DNA of 64,000 bases from Methyloprofundus sp. (GTDB lineage Bacteria > Pseudomonadota > Gammaproteobacteria > Methylococcales > Methylomonadaceae): contig AP023240.1 of the NCBI GenBank assembly GCA_016592635.1, forward strand, positions 62,001-126,000, read 5' to 3'. A model generated the notes under the pieces. It was not told the origin of the DNA and made no database searches. It saw only the letters and a program-made list of their open reading frames with translations. The translations under genes and the position numbers were made by a program. This document shows positions 28,617 to 38,921 of this stretch, piece after piece; position 1 is the stretch's first letter; each line of letters starts with the position of its first letter.

Positions 28617-30860
28617 ATGAATTCTTATCGCAAGCATAGAAAATTTTTTGGATTATTAGTTAGCACTAGTATTACTTTAACAGGGTGTCAGACTTTCGAC
28701 GATATTCACCTGGGTCCAAAACTAGGGATTAAAATACCGATTGAAGAAAAATACTCGGAAGAGCAACAAGCGTCTTTAGCCGAGAGTTCTGAAGATAACT
28801 TAATGTTTTCGCAGTTAGATAATAGCGAGGATTTAAGTACAGATATGCAAGCAACCCCCAAAAAAGTATTTCTTGGTAGTGGTCAGTTCATAAAAAAAGG
28901 CTCCACATCAACATCAACGGGTGTACAGTTGGTGGGAGAAGGCAAGTACTCAGTAAATCTTGATGCCGCAGATATGGGAGAGGTTTGTAAGATCATCCTC
29001 AGTGACATGCTGCATGAGAATTATGTGTTAAGTCCTAAGGTAAGAGGTTCGATTACCTTGCAAACAACTCGGCCACTACACAAAGAGGAGCTCCTATCTA
29101 CGTTGGAAATGCTTCTACGTGTTAATGGTGCGGTATTGATTAAGCAAGACGGTATTTATCGCATTGAGCCTGATGCGATGGCAGTGCATGCCGCAGATAC
29201 TTCACAAATTAGCAGCAACAAGTTGGGGGTTGGTTACCAAATTAAAGTTATTCCTTTACGGTACGTTGGTGCAGAGGATATGGCTGAAATTATTAAGCCA
29301 GTGTTGCCTGCAAAAGCGATTATTAAAGTGGATCCAGCACGCAACCTTTTGTTTGTAGCAGGAACGCGAGATGAATTGGAAAAAGCACTTAACTTAGTGC
29401 AAACCTTTGATGTCAACTTTATCGCAGGTATGTCCTTTGGCTTGTACCCTTTGGAAAATACCGAGGTTGATAGTATTGTTGTTGATATAGAAAATATTTT
29501 TAACCAAGACGGAAAAAATCCACTTACTGGAATATTACGCTTTATCAGCATCAAGCACTTGAATGCTATTTTAGTGGTTACTCCACAAAAAGCCTACTTA
29601 AGAGAAGCAGAAAAATGGATAAATAGGCTAGATCAGCAAAATGGAGTGGCTGGCGAAGGTGGTATTATGGTTTATCGAGTACAGCATGTAGATGCCGTTA
29701 AACTTGCGGAGACTTTAAATTCAATTATTAGTGGGATTAGTGCGTCGAAAAGGAATGCGCCATCAGTTGCACCTGGCAGACGAGTGACTACTATTAGTAA
29801 TAAATCTAAAAAAGTAACGGTCAATACTAAAAGGAGTAATACGCTGAGTAGTTCTTCTTTGGAGGGGGTCGGTATTGTCGCTGATGAAGCCAATAATGCC
29901 TTGGTTATTATGGCTGAGCCTCAGCAGTACCGTACATTGAGTAAAGTGATTAAGCGGTTGGATGTAATGCCTTTACAGGTGTTGTTGGATTCGACCATTG
30001 TTGCTGTCGATTTAACTGATAACTTAAAATATGGTGTTAAGTGGACATTTAATAATAGTGCTCCGAATGGTATGAAAGGTATTGGTATTTTAGGAACCGT
30101 GGCTAATGGATTTACTGCTGCTGCTACGGGAGGCTTTTCTTATGGATTGCAAAAGAGCTCAGATGATATTCGATTGATATTTAATGCCTTGGCGGATGAC
30201 AATAAAATTAATGTACTGTCATCGCCTTCTCTCATGGTGCTTAACAACCATGAGGCAAGTATTAAAGTAGGGGATCAGATTCCGATAAGAACATCAGAAA
30301 CTACCAATGTCGATGGTAGCGGTAACCTGCAAACAAGCCCTATTGAAATGGTTGATACTGGAGTTATTTTGACCATAAAGCCACGAGTGAATGCGACAGG
30401 AGTGGTTATTTTGGAGGTTGAACAAAGTGTCAATACTCCGCTAGAAACTAATGCGTCTTCAGGTATTGATTCGCCTGCTATTTTAAAAAGGGAATTTAAA
30501 AGTAGTGTGGCGATATTAAGTGGGGAAAGTGTTGTCTTAGGTGGTTTAATTTCGGAGCGACATACTTTTACTAATACAGGGTTTCCATTTTTAAAAGATA
30601 TTCCTTATTTAGGTTGGCTCTTTGGGACGCAAGGTAAGAAGGTTGAGCGTACTGAGTTAATAGTAGTGATTACGCCCAGAGTGGTGGTTAATAAATTTGA
30701 CGCTAGAAAAGTCACTGATGAATTTAAACGCAAACTGACGGGTATTTATTATGATCAAGATAGGTTTACACCTGGTGCTGATGTAACCCACAGAGGCTAT
30801 GATGGCATGATAATACAAACTAATAAGGATCGAATCAAGCCGCTGCAGAAAGAGGAGTAG
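28617..30860 (+). CDS. gspD: Type II secretion outer-membrane secretin GspD (lipoprotein)
   Basis: Forms the outer-membrane channel of the T2SS. The N terminus is a lipoprotein signal with lipobox LTGC (C24), as known for XpsD of Xanthomonas. The N0 domain (about 105-175) includes VNLDAADMGEVCKIILSDML; N1-N3 follow, with a serine- and lysine-rich loop around 370-415 before VVADEANNALVIMAEP. The secretin beta-barrel region carries LSSPSLMVLNNHEASIKVG and AILSGESVVLGGLI. The 747-residue length is normal. It starts two bases after the previous stop and is the last gene of the operon. Confidence 0.94.
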   Translation: MNSYRKHRKFFGLLVSTSITLTGCQTFDDIHLGPKLGIKIPIEEKYSEEQQASLAESSEDNLMFSQLDNSEDLSTDMQATPKKVFLGSGQFIKKGSTSTSTGVQLVGEGKYSVNLDAADMGEVCKIILSDMLHENYVLSPKVRGSITLQTTRPLHKEELLSTLEMLLRVNGAVLIKQDGIYRIEPDAMAVHAADTSQISSNKLGVGYQIKVIPLRYVGAEDMAEIIKPVLPAKAIIKVDPARNLLFVAGTRDELEKALNLVQTFDVNFIAGMSFGLYPLENTEVDSIVVDIENIFNQDGKNPLTGILRFISIKHLNAILVVTPQKAYLREAEKWINRLDQQNGVAGEGGIMVYRVQHVDAVKLAETLNSIISGISASKRNAPSVAPGRRVTTISNKSKKVTVNTKRSNTLSSSSLEGVGIVADEANNALVIMAEPQQYRTLSKVIKRLDVMPLQVLLDSTIVAVDLTDNLKYGVKWTFNNSAPNGMKGIGILGTVANGFTAAATGGFSYGLQKSSDDIRLIFNALADDNKINVLSSPSLMVLNNHEASIKVGDQIPIRTSETTNVDGSGNLQTSPIEMVDTGVILTIKPRVNATGVVILEVEQSVNTPLETNASSGIDSPAILKREFKSSVAILSGESVVLGGLISERHTFTNTGFPFLKDIPYLGWLFGTQGKKVERTELIVVITPRVVVNKFDARKVTDEFKRKLTGIYYDQDRFTPGADVTHRGYDGMIIQTNKDRIKPLQKEE

Positions 30861-30957
30861 TGCGGGTGGGATGAGTTGTAAATCCCAGCAATGAGTGCAT
30901 TTTGAAAAATGTTGGGTTACGTTTTCTGAGTTACGCTGGAAAAGCTAATTCAACGTG

Positions 30958-32106
30958 CTATTTAATGATAAGTTCTTCAATATTTGAAAAGCTGCTAAGG
31001 CAATTATCCTTATAGCTAGTGATGGCAATATAATAAGCAAAGCCAGGCTCAAGTGTAGCTGATAATGCTGTTAGTTGATTTAGTTCTATACTTTGAATAG
31101 TCTCTGCTTCAGGGTAAGGCGCAAAGTTTAAACGATAACCTGACACCGCCGCAGTGCTTGAACTATTCCAGTTAGAGGAAACAGTTTGATTGTCAATGCT
31201 AAGGTTTAGCGTAACAGGTGCTGGTATTTCATTGGCATTGCAAATGGTATCAGAAATGAATGTGGCATAATCTTGCACACGAGTATAAACACCATAAGTA
31301 TCAGGTAGTGCGCAACCAAACCCCCAGCTAGTAATGCCTGCTTGGCGCCAAGATTTGCTCTCGCTATCAAAGACGATTAAGGGGCCGCCACTATCACCAA
31401 AGCATGTATCTTTACCACCAATACCAGTTCCTGCGCAAAGCATGCCATCTTTGATTTCTTCCATACTTTCTGAACAGGTATCTTGGCTAACAATGGGTAA
31501 ATCAACTTGTTGCAAAATATTGGGGGTAAGAGTGGTATCAGGGTCTTGGGTGCCCCAGCCAAGAGCTATTCCAGTTTGCCCAGGAGCATCTTGAGATGTA
31601 AAGGGTGATAGCAGTTTAATGGGTAAGAATTGGGAGGCGGTACGTAACCTTACCAAGGCTAAATCATTTTCTAAGGTTTCTGAGTTGTATTCAGGGTGAA
31701 TGATTACCTCTGCAACTGTTAGGCGCTCACCTCGCGAAGAACTAGATAGTTTGGCATGGTTGATGATGACATCAAAGCTACTGGTAGAGACAGGTGTTAC
31801 GGTTACAATGGTTTCGGCGGGGTCAGTATCAGGCACAGTTTCCTCGTGTGTTTCGGTAACACAGTGAGCAGCTGTTAATACCCATCGTTTTGCGACTAGT
31901 GTGGCGCCACAAAAAGTACCATTCAGAGATGATGTGCGTTTAGATACTAAGCCTGACATCCATGGCCACTCAGGTAAGCTGGCTGATTTTCCACCAATAA
32001 CTCGGGGCATTATTTGTGCGATTGCATTGTTGCCTACAGATAATAAGATGAGTGTTAACGCCGTTTTAATTAAAAGGCTATCAATTTTAGTCGTCATAAT
32101 GGGCAA
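30958..32106 (-). CDS. Secreted trypsin-like serine protease (family S1) with C-terminal extension
   Basis: Exported endopeptidase of 382 residues. A signal peptide (about 1-30) is followed by the activation site MPR/VIGGK, so it is probably a zymogen cut after R35. The catalytic triad is H81 (LTAAHC), D148 (NDLALVRL) and S239 (GDSGGP). Asp at 233, six before the serine, predicts trypsin-like preference for Arg or Lys. Paired cysteines fit the usual disulfides. From about 297 there is an Fn3-like beta domain (VSGYRLNFAPYPEAET, YYIAITSYKDNC). It converges on gspD with 97 bases between, and is a likely type II secretion cargo; that link is inferred from position. Confidence 0.88.
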   Translation of the reverse strand: MPIMTTKIDSLLIKTALTLILLSVGNNAIAQIMPRVIGGKSASLPEWPWMSGLVSKRTSSLNGTFCGATLVAKRWVLTAAHCVTETHEETVPDTDPAETIVTVTPVSTSSFDVIINHAKLSSSSRGERLTVAEVIIHPEYNSETLENDLALVRLRTASQFLPIKLLSPFTSQDAPGQTGIALGWGTQDPDTTLTPNILQQVDLPIVSQDTCSESMEEIKDGMLCAGTGIGGKDTCFGDSGGPLIVFDSESKSWRQAGITSWGFGCALPDTYGVYTRVQDYATFISDTICNANEIPAPVTLNLSIDNQTVSSNWNSSSTAAVSGYRLNFAPYPEAETIQSIELNQLTALSATLEPGFAYYIAITSYKDNCLSSFSNIEELIIK

Positions 32107-32374
32107 ATAGTTATTATAGTTAAAGTCTCAGAGGCGCGAAGGTATAAGTCTAATGATTTTAGTGCTAACCTGTTTGCCTAACTTTGGAACATACATATAT
32201 AAAGACTTATTTATGCTTTGAATTATAAAGCATAATTTTATATAGCTAGTATTAGTTTAAACTTTTTTGGCTAAATTAAAGTATAGTTGAGCACAGATTT
32301 TTGATAAGTCAGTTAATGTGTTTTTTGTCATTGTACTTATGTGAAGTATAACAAATATATTAGGGAGTATAGCA

Positions 32375-33340
32375 ATGATGCATAGGAATATAGTGAGTGG
32401 TTTTATAATAGTATTTCTTTGTTTACTAAGTATGCCAAGTATTGCGAAAAAGCTGTATAAATATCAAGATGAAAAAGGGCGCTGGCATTATACGGATAAA
32501 GCGCCCTCAGGGAAGGCTAGTAAAGAGCTCAATGTTGAGGTTAGGCAACTGAAGGTTGAGCCTAAACAGCGGGTGTGGCTAAATAAATCAGGCGAAAAGC
32601 GGCAGCCGGAATATGCGATCAGAAATGCTTTTTTTGGACCAATAGAGGTTGAATTTAAGTTTGAGCAGCAGCGTAATGTACGAGCAAGTCCTGCATTGCC
32701 GTTAACGCGTGTTATTCAACCTGGTACTTCCAGTACTTTATTTGGCATAGGGGCAGTTGATAAATACCAAGGCTGGAATTATAGTCTGCGCTATCGATAC
32801 ACTTTAGGTGACCCTGCAGCACTTCATGATGCTGGTGCTGTGTATTACCCACCGTTTGCCAGCTATAGAAGTTATCCTATTACCCAAGCTTTTAGTGGAC
32901 AATTTTCGCATACAGGAGAGCAAAGTAAGTATGCGGTTGATTTTGCCATGCCTGAAGGCTCGGAGGTGCATGCGGCTAGGGCAGGTGTGGTGATGAGTTT
33001 AGAAAATGATTTTTTTAAAGGGGGGGTGGATAAGCAAGCCTACATAGCGCGTGCAAACAGTGTCAGAATTTTACATGATGATGGCTCTATTGCTGTTTAT
33101 GCACATTTGCAGGTAGAGCGGGCGCAAGTTTATGAAGGAATGCGCGTGAAGGCAGGGCAGTTGATTGCATTTTCAGGGAATACAGGGTTCAGTACAGGCC
33201 CGCATTTACATTTTGCAATACAAGTCAATAAAGGTATGCGGTTGGTTGCAGTGCCTTTTAAGTTTACTGATATTAAAGGGAACCCATCAGAACCAAAAGT
33301 AGGTGCAATATTGGCGGGTTTTATTGTGCCGAGAAAATAA
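32375..33340 (+). CDS. M23 family metallopeptidase with DUF4124 domain
   Basis: Predicted periplasmic peptidoglycan endopeptidase or related LytM protein of 321 residues. A signal peptide (about 1-24) is followed by a DUF4124-type segment, KLYKYQDEKGRWHYTDKAP. The C-terminal M23 domain has SHTGEQSKYAVDFAM with the first His and Asp ligands, HAARAGVV, YAHL and GPHLHFAI with the HxH ligands; all zinc-binding residues look intact. gggag stands seven bases before the first of two adjacent ATGs. It is monocistronic between divergent and convergent neighbours. Confidence 0.88.
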   Translation: MMHRNIVSGFIIVFLCLLSMPSIAKKLYKYQDEKGRWHYTDKAPSGKASKELNVEVRQLKVEPKQRVWLNKSGEKRQPEYAIRNAFFGPIEVEFKFEQQRNVRASPALPLTRVIQPGTSSTLFGIGAVDKYQGWNYSLRYRYTLGDPAALHDAGAVYYPPFASYRSYPITQAFSGQFSHTGEQSKYAVDFAMPEGSEVHAARAGVVMSLENDFFKGGVDKQAYIARANSVRILHDDGSIAVYAHLQVERAQVYEGMRVKAGQLIAFSGNTGFSTGPHLHFAIQVNKGMRLVAVPFKFTDIKGNPSEPKVGAILAGFIVPRK

Positions 33341-33373
33341 AATATTGCAAGCTGAGTGCTTAGTAGGTTAAGA

Positions 33374-33413
33374 AATGAAGCTCATCATTCTAAGGGAATT
33401 GATGGGCTTCATT
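33374..33413. terminator. Hairpin between convergent genes
   Basis: Arms aatgaagctcatca and tgatgggcttcatt pair at 13 of 14 positions around a 12-base loop. It lies between the M23 peptidase stop and the convergent lipoprotein gene. No clear T tract on either side, but placement suits transcription stop in either direction. Confidence 0.5.
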
Positions 33414-33478
33414 AGCCATTAAATAAATTTATATATCGAAGAATTCAGGAAAGAAGTTCGATAAAAATTTATATTTTA

Positions 33479-33925
33479 TTATTGTGCTTGTTGCTCGGTA
33501 TCAGTACTGTCTTCTGAGTCATTATCGTCTTCTGCATCATCAAGTGCACGGTTAGTGACTGTAGAAATACATTCCAAATAACTTTCAGAGTAATTCATGT
33601 GTGCATCAGCCAAGCCCTCTGCAGAGCCGAAATGTTCGCGTAATTCTGCTAGAACTTCCGCCGGTTTTTCAGAGGTTTTGAGAGCAATCATTTTGGTGTA
33701 GCCTTTATATGCTTTTTTTCGTATAGGTTCAAAGGGAGCAAACCCAGGCATTTTTTTAGATGACAACTCTACAATACACTCAGTGACAGTGGCGGGGTCA
33801 AGGTGGTATGACTTAATATCCGCGTCAGTAGTAACAAGGTCAAGGACGGTTGCATGGTATGCATCTTGTTCGCTACATGCGACTAGGGTTAAAAATGATA
33901 GGCTAATCAATAATTTTTTCTTCAT
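33479..33925 (-). CDS. Small lipoprotein of unknown function
   Basis: 148 residues. The N terminus MKKKLLISLSFLTLVAC is a lipoprotein signal with lipobox LVAC (C17). The mature part has two further cysteines (TECIV and LECIST) that could form a disulfide, and a strongly acidic C-terminal tail (DDAEDDNDSEDSTDTE). I do not recognise the family. It is encoded just downstream of plsC on the same strand, 23 bases after it, so the two may share a transcript. Confidence 0.75.
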   Translation of the reverse strand: MKKKLLISLSFLTLVACSEQDAYHATVLDLVTTDADIKSYHLDPATVTECIVELSSKKMPGFAPFEPIRKKAYKGYTKMIALKTSEKPAEVLAELREHFGSAEGLADAHMNYSESYLECISTVTNRALDDAEDDNDSEDSTDTEQQAQ

Positions 33926-33948
33926 ATACTTTTAAAGTTTAAATGGGG

Positions 33949-34668
33949 TTATTTGGTTGTATTAATTTCTTGCATAGTATTGGCAATCCATGCTTCTGCT
34001 TCGGCATTAATTTCTTTGCTTTTACGGCCTGCAACGGTAATGGGCGCGCCAATTTTTAATTGGATAGTGCCAGGGTATTTTACAAAACTATTGCGTGGCC
34101 AGAACTCACCTGCATTATGAGCAATAGGAATAACTGGAAAACCAGTACGTTGCGCAAGCAAAGCGCCACTGGCACTAAATTTATGTTGTTCACCAGGTGC
34201 AGTTCTGGTTCCTTCTGGAAACATGACGACCCAGAAACCTTCTTGCAGACGTTGTGCACCTTGCTTTAGTAGTTGAGAAAGGGCTGCTTTAGGCGTAGAG
34301 CGGTCGATAGCAATAGGCTTTAAAGTAGCCATGGCCCAGCCCCAAAAAGGAATCCAGAGTAATGATTTTTTTAACAGAATACATTGCGGTGGCAATAGGG
34401 CAATTAAAGCAATGGTTTCCCATGCAGATTGGTGCTTGCAGAGAACGATAGCATTTTTCTGTTGGCTAATATTTTCTAGCCCCGTTATTTGGTAGTTGAT
34501 GCCGCAAATCACTTTAGCGGCATTTAACACAAACTTTCCCCATATGGCTGCCAGTTTATACTGTAATGCAAAAGGGAGTAGTGCGGCTATTAGCATCAAT
34601 ATGCCAAATATGACAGTGACTGATAATACGCTAATAAATAACAAGCTTGAGCGCAGGTAAAGTGACAT
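33949..34668 (-). CDS. plsC: 1-acyl-sn-glycerol-3-phosphate acyltransferase (PlsC family)
   Basis: Inner-membrane acyltransferase that makes phosphatidic acid from lysophosphatidic acid. It has an N-terminal hydrophobic segment (LFISVLSVTVIFGILMLIAALL), the acyltransferase motif KHQSAWET, which is HX4E rather than HX4D, and the glycerol-phosphate-binding FPEGTRTAPGE. About 239 residues. The ATG at 34668 is chosen: it follows the gmhB stop by four bases and has aaggt six bases upstream; an ATG at 34716 would overlap gmhB. The HX4E form occurs in many proteobacterial PlsC proteins, so it is not a defect. The exact acyl substrate cannot be read from sequence. Confidence 0.88.
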   Translation of the reverse strand: MSLYLRSSLLFISVLSVTVIFGILMLIAALLPFALQYKLAAIWGKFVLNAAKVICGINYQITGLENISQQKNAIVLCKHQSAWETIALIALLPPQCILLKKSLLWIPFWGWAMATLKPIAIDRSTPKAALSQLLKQGAQRLQEGFWVVMFPEGTRTAPGEQHKFSASGALLAQRTGFPVIPIAHNAGEFWPRNSFVKYPGTIQLKIGAPITVAGRKSKEINAEAEAWIANTMQEINTTK

Positions 34669-34672
34669 AGGG

Positions 34673-35218
34673 TTACCTTGATAAGATATAGGTTGCTGCG
34701 TCATAAAGATCCTCAAAAATAGGAATATTTAAATCCGGGTTAGCGGCAAGTGTATCTGTACCATTGCCTGTTTTTACCAGTAATGGTTTTGCGCCAGCTG
34801 CTTGTCCTGCTTGCAAATCGCGTAATGAATCACCAATAAAAAAAACATCTGTTAAGGCTACCCCTGTATCTTGGCTAAACTGGAGTAGCATGCCAGGCTT
34901 GGGTTTTCTACAACTGCAGCCAGCATCGGGTAAATGTGGGCAGTAATAAATATGACTAATATTGCCGCCAACAGTAGCCAACATTTTGGTCATTTTGACA
35001 TGAATAGCGGTTAAAGTTGCATCGCTATAGTGTCCACGACCGACTCCCGATTGGTTGGTAATCACAGCCACTTGGTAGCCTGCTTTATTCAATAAAGCGA
35101 TGGCTTCCATGCTCCCTGTGATGGGCAGCCATTCGTCGGGAGATTTGATAAAGTTGTTTTCATCACGATTAATCACACCATCACGATCAAGTAAAACATA
35201 CTTAGCCGTCGTGCTCAT
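34673..35218 (-). CDS. gmhB: D-glycero-beta-D-manno-heptose 1,7-bisphosphate 7-phosphatase
   Basis: HAD-family phosphatase in ADP-heptose synthesis for lipopolysaccharide core. The nucleophile motif is LLDRDGVIN near residue 8; TNQSGVGRG follows. The cysteine-histidine zinc loop CPHLPDAGCSCRKP and the GDSLRDLQAG metal motif are diagnostic of GmhB. At 181 residues it is normal. Its ATG directly abuts the glyS stop. The order glyQ-glyS-gmhB-plsC is common in gammaproteobacteria. Confidence 0.94.
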   Translation of the reverse strand: MSTTAKYVLLDRDGVINRDENNFIKSPDEWLPITGSMEAIALLNKAGYQVAVITNQSGVGRGHYSDATLTAIHVKMTKMLATVGGNISHIYYCPHLPDAGCSCRKPKPGMLLQFSQDTGVALTDVFFIGDSLRDLQAGQAAGAKPLLVKTGNGTDTLAANPDLNIPIFEDLYDAATYILSR

Positions 35219-37288
35219 TTAGCTTTGTAACTTAGAGATGTCGGCAATCTGCAAAAACAGTTTTGCTAATTTATTCAGCAGTGCCAGACGATGTGCACGC
35301 AATTCCAAATTATCACACATCACCATAACGTGATCAAAAAACGCATCAACATCGCTACGTAGCTCAGCTAAGCGGTTTAATGCAGCTTGATAATCATTGG
35401 TTGCCAATAGTGGTGTAATATCTGATTCGGCTTGCTCTGCGGATGCTAGTAATGTAATTTCAGCAGATTCAATCAATTGACCAATATTGCTAGCCGGTGC
35501 ATTATCTGATTTTTTTAGGATGTTGCCGATGCGCTTATTAGCTGCTGCTAAGCTTTCTGCTTCCGGTAATTTCCTGAAATTTTGCACTGCTTGTAAACGA
35601 CGCTGAAAATCGTAAGGTTTTTCAGGTATAACCGCTAGTACGGCATCAAATTCATCAGCGGTATAGCCATGGTCTAAGCTATAGCCTTTGAGACGTTCAT
35701 AAATAAACTGAATGACTAACGGGCGTACTTTTTCTAGATCAAAGTCATGCTTGAATTGCTGTAGAGAAAAATCAATGCAAGTAATCAAGTTGATTTCTAG
35801 TTTGTTCTCAATAATGGTTCTGAGAATTCCGAGCGCCGCGCGCCGTAAGGCATAAGGATCTTTATCGCCAGTGGGAATCATGCCCGCACTGAAAATTCCT
35901 GTTAAGGTATCTAGCTTTTCGGCAATGGCCAATATTTGTCCTGTACTACTAGCAGCAGTCGGGCTACCCGATTGTTTGGGATAATATTGCTCTTCAATAG
36001 CTTGCGCCACTTCAGCTGATTCACCATCCGCTAATGCATAATAACGTCCCATTAAGCCTTGTAAGCTGGCAAACTCCTCCACCATATTGGTGATTAAGTC
36101 TGTTTTAGCTAGCTTTGCGGCGCGGTTAACTAAATCACTATCAATTTGTAAGCTGTGTGCAATAAATTCTGCTAATTTGGCAACGCGTACTGATTTATCT
36201 GCCAAACTGCCTAGCTTTTTCTGAAAAATAATATTGTCAAGTTGCTCGGTACGTTCTTCTAAGCGTAGTTTGCGATCTTGATTCCAGAAAAACTCAGCAT
36301 CAGCTAAGCGTGGCATAATAACGCGCTCGTTACCTTCGCGGATTGCGGTGGGGTTGTTGCTTTCAATATTACTAAAAGTAATAAAGTGCGGCAGCAGCTC
36401 ACCCGTTGCATTTTTAACAGGAAAGTACTTCTGGTTAATCTGCATGGTAGTAATGAGTACTTCAGCAGGTAAGGCTAGGTAGCGCTTATCAAAATTACCA
36501 GTAATAGGCACAGGAAACTCATTTAATGCGGCAATTTCTGCTAATAAGTCGGCTTCTATATAGGCAATACCCTCTACTGCGGTAGCAGCACTATTGGCAG
36601 CATCTTCAATGATTTGCATGCGCTTATCAAAATCCGGAATAACCTTGCCGTGTTCTAATAAGGTTGCTTCATAATTTTCCGGGGCACTGATGTTAATGCC
36701 CGTAGGTGCATGAAAGCGGTGCCCATAGGTGGTGTTGCCAGTATTCAGGCCTAATATTTCAGTGCTGATGATGGTTTTGCCATACATTAATACCGCCCAA
36801 TGTACAGGGCGTACAAATTCTGTGTTTGATGCGCCCCAGCGCATACGCTTGGCAATGGGTAATTGAGTAATGCTTTTACGGATAATGTCAGGGATTAAGT
36901 CAACACTTGCTTGCCCTTGGATTAATTGCGTAAAGGCTAGCCATTCTCCCTTACTCGTTTTCAGGCGGGATAGTTGGTCGACAGTTGTGCCGCAGCTTTT
37001 GGCAAAGCCTTGGCAGGCTTTTGTTGGTTCACCTTCATCATTAAAAGCAGCTTGTACAGCTGGGCCACGTTTTTCAACGCTTTTATCCGCTTGAGCACTG
37101 ACTAAGTCTTTAATTAATACAGCAAGGCGGCGCGGAGTAGCGTAGCTGATACTGATGCCAAAGGATAAATCTGCTGCTTGCAAGCCTTGTTGGATATTTT
37201 CTAATAAGGCGTTGCTCAGTTGCCGTAGTGATGCGGGTGGCAATTCTTCACAGCCTAATTCAAATAATAAGTGTTGGGTGGCATTCAT
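35219..37288 (-). CDS. glyS: Glycine--tRNA ligase beta subunit
   Basis: Beta subunit of the alpha2beta2 glycyl-tRNA synthetase, which charges tRNA-Gly. The N terminus [12 protein letters not shown] and the internal [10 protein letters not shown] and [14 protein letters not shown] segments are conserved in the family; the C terminus is a tRNA-binding helical domain with [11 protein letters not shown]. The 689-residue length equals E. coli GlyS. It overlaps glyQ by four bases (ATGA), typical of coupled translation of the two subunits. Confidence 0.96.
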   Translation of the reverse strand: MNATQHLLFELGCEELPPASLRQLSNALLENIQQGLQAADLSFGISISYATPRRLAVLIKDLVSAQADKSVEKRGPAVQAAFNDEGEPTKACQGFAKSCGTTVDQLSRLKTSKGEWLAFTQLIQGQASVDLIPDIIRKSITQLPIAKRMRWGASNTEFVRPVHWAVLMYGKTIISTEILGLNTGNTTYGHRFHAPTGINISAPENYEATLLEHGKVIPDFDKRMQIIEDAANSAATAVEGIAYIEADLLAEIAALNEFPVPITGNFDKRYLALPAEVLITTMQINQKYFPVKNATGELLPHFITFSNIESNNPTAIREGNERVIMPRLADAEFFWNQDRKLRLEERTEQLDNIIFQKKLGSLADKSVRVAKLAEFIAHSLQIDSDLVNRAAKLAKTDLITNMVEEFASLQGLMGRYYALADGESAEVAQAIEEQYYPKQSGSPTAASSTGQILAIAEKLDTLTGIFSAGMIPTGDKDPYALRRAALGILRTIIENKLEINLITCIDFSLQQFKHDFDLEKVRPLVIQFIYERLKGYSLDHGYTADEFDAVLAVIPEKPYDFQRRLQAVQNFRKLPEAESLAAANKRIGNILKKSDNAPASNIGQLIESAEITLLASAEQAESDITPLLATNDYQAALNRLAELRSDVDAFFDHVMVMCDNLELRAHRLALLNKLAKLFLQIADISKLQS

Positions 37289-38205
37289 GCTTGCTCTCCA
37301 GATTTGTTAACCATTGGAAAGCCTAAGGCTTCACGGCGGGCATAATAAGTTTTAGCAACCGCCTTGGACATATTTCTTACTCTTAATATATAGCGTTGAC
37401 GTTCGGTAACAGAAATGGCATGACGCGCATCCAGTAAATTAAAGACGTGTGATGCTTTCAACACCATTTCATAAGCAGGGAGTGGCAAATTTAACTCAAT
37501 TAATTTTGCTGATTCAGCTTCATAAGTATCAAAGCTAGCAAATAGAAAATCAACTTTAGCATGGTCAAAGTTATATTCAGACATTTCCACTTCGTTTTGG
37601 TGGAATACGTCACCATAAGTAACAGATCCTTGTGGACCATTTGACCAAACTAAATCATAGACACTTTTAACGCCTTGAATATACATGGCAATGCGCTCAA
37701 GGCCGTAGGTTAATTCACCTGTAACAGGGCGACATTCTAGGCCGCCAACTTGTTGAAAATAAGTAAATTGCGAGACTTCCATACCATTTAGCCAAACTTC
37801 CCAGCCTAGTCCCCATGCGCCAAGGGTAGGAGATTCCCAGTTATCTTCTACAAAGCGTACATCATGCTCTAATAAATCTAAGCCAATATGACGTAGAGAG
37901 CCAAGATAAAGCTCTTGAATATCTTTAGGGGAAGGTTTTAATACAACTTGAAACTGATAATAGTGTTGCAAACGGTTAGGGTTTTCACCATAACGACCAT
38001 CGGTCGGGCGACGTGATGGTTGTACGTATGCCGCATTCCATGGCTCGGGACCAATTGCACGCAAAAAAGTAGCGGGATGAAAGGTGCCTGCTCCTACTTC
38101 TAAATCAAGCGGCTGTAGTAAAACACAGCCTTTCTCAGACCAGTAGTTTTGTAATGCAAGGATAAGTCCTTGAAATGTAGATAAATCGTTATTTGAACTA
38201 GACAC
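37285..38205 (-). CDS. glyQ: Glycine--tRNA ligase alpha subunit
   Basis: Catalytic alpha subunit of bacterial glycyl-tRNA synthetase. It begins [17 protein letters not shown], then [16 protein letters not shown] and [16 protein letters not shown], all hallmark segments. At 306 residues it is normal. The start is a GTG at 38205: the family N terminus leaves only a few residues before FQGLIL, and no ATG fits. First gene of glyQ-glyS-gmhB-plsC. Confidence 0.96.
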   Translation of the reverse strand: MSSSNNDLSTFQGLILALQNYWSEKGCVLLQPLDLEVGAGTFHPATFLRAIGPEPWNAAYVQPSRRPTDGRYGENPNRLQHYYQFQVVLKPSPKDIQELYLGSLRHIGLDLLEHDVRFVEDNWESPTLGAWGLGWEVWLNGMEVSQFTYFQQVGGLECRPVTGELTYGLERIAMYIQGVKSVYDLVWSNGPQGSVTYGDVFHQNEVEMSEYNFDHAKVDFLFASFDTYEAESAKLIELNLPLPAYEMVLKASHVFNLLDARHAISVTERQRYILRVRNMSKAVAKTYYARREALGFPMVNKSGEQA

Positions 38206-38279
38206 AATATCGAGGTTGTTTAAGCACTGAAAAAGCTGTCAATTATAGCTTAAAATTATTTCGATGGCATGGCTAAGTG

Positions 38280-38921
38280 TTAATTCTCTTGTTTCCATGT
38301 AGATATGGGAGGGTGAGAGCGGCGGGTTCTCTTGGTTTTAAAAAAAACAACCAAGCGGACTCCGAGCAATACCGCAATGACTGCGGTATAAAAAAGTGGC
38401 TCACTTAAGTCGGACTTTACCAGCCAAAGATAGTGTATCACCGCACTCACACTCGCTAAATATACTAATTTGTGGAGTTGCACCCAAGTCTTACCTAGGC
38501 ATTTTTGCATGTATTGACTTGAGGTAAGTGCTAGTGGTGTTAATAGTAAAAAGGTAAACAAGCCAACTAATATATATGGGCTTTGCGGTACTTCGTCAAC
38601 AAAGGCTTCCCAAGAAAAAGATAGATCCAGCACGATATACACTAGGAAATGTAGGCAGGCATAAAAATAGGCAAATAAGCCGAGCATGCGGCGAAATCGA
38701 ATGGGCCAGCTTTGATGTAATAGCTTTTTTAACGGGGTTAGTGCAAGCCCTAAGCACAGAAAGCGCAATGCCCAGTCACCTAATCGAAAATGTAAGGTTT
38801 CTATTGGGTTTGCGCCTAGCTGATCCTGTAAGGTATCTTGTAGTAATAGCGCAAAGGGTGCTAGGCTCAATAAAAAAACAAAAATTTTTATAAGGCTCCA
38901 GCTATTTTTAGAGAACCGCAT
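38280..38921 (-). CDS. msrQ: Methionine sulfoxide reductase heme-binding subunit MsrQ
   Basis: Inner-membrane b-type heme protein that passes quinol-derived electrons to MsrP. It is a ferric-reductase-like protein of 213 residues with about six membrane helices. Histidines in the helices (YACLHFLVYIVLD and HYLWLVKSDL) fit heme ligands; GDWALRFLCLGLALTP and the RRMLGLFAYFYACLH stretch match the family. It overlaps the msrP stop by one base. Confidence 0.93.
   Translation of the reverse strand: MRFSKNSWSLIKIFVFLLSLAPFALLLQDTLQDQLGANPIETLHFRLGDWALRFLCLGLALTPLKKLLHQSWPIRFRRMLGLFAYFYACLHFLVYIVLDLSFSWEAFVDEVPQSPYILVGLFTFLLLTPLALTSSQYMQKCLGKTWVQLHKLVYLASVSAVIHYLWLVKSDLSEPLFYTAVIAVLLGVRLVVFFKTKRTRRSHPPISTWKQEN

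Noticed and set aside
30867..30887. Hairpin tgggat / atccca after gspD
   Set aside because: Only six paired bases with a nine-base loop and no T tract; too weak to call a terminator.
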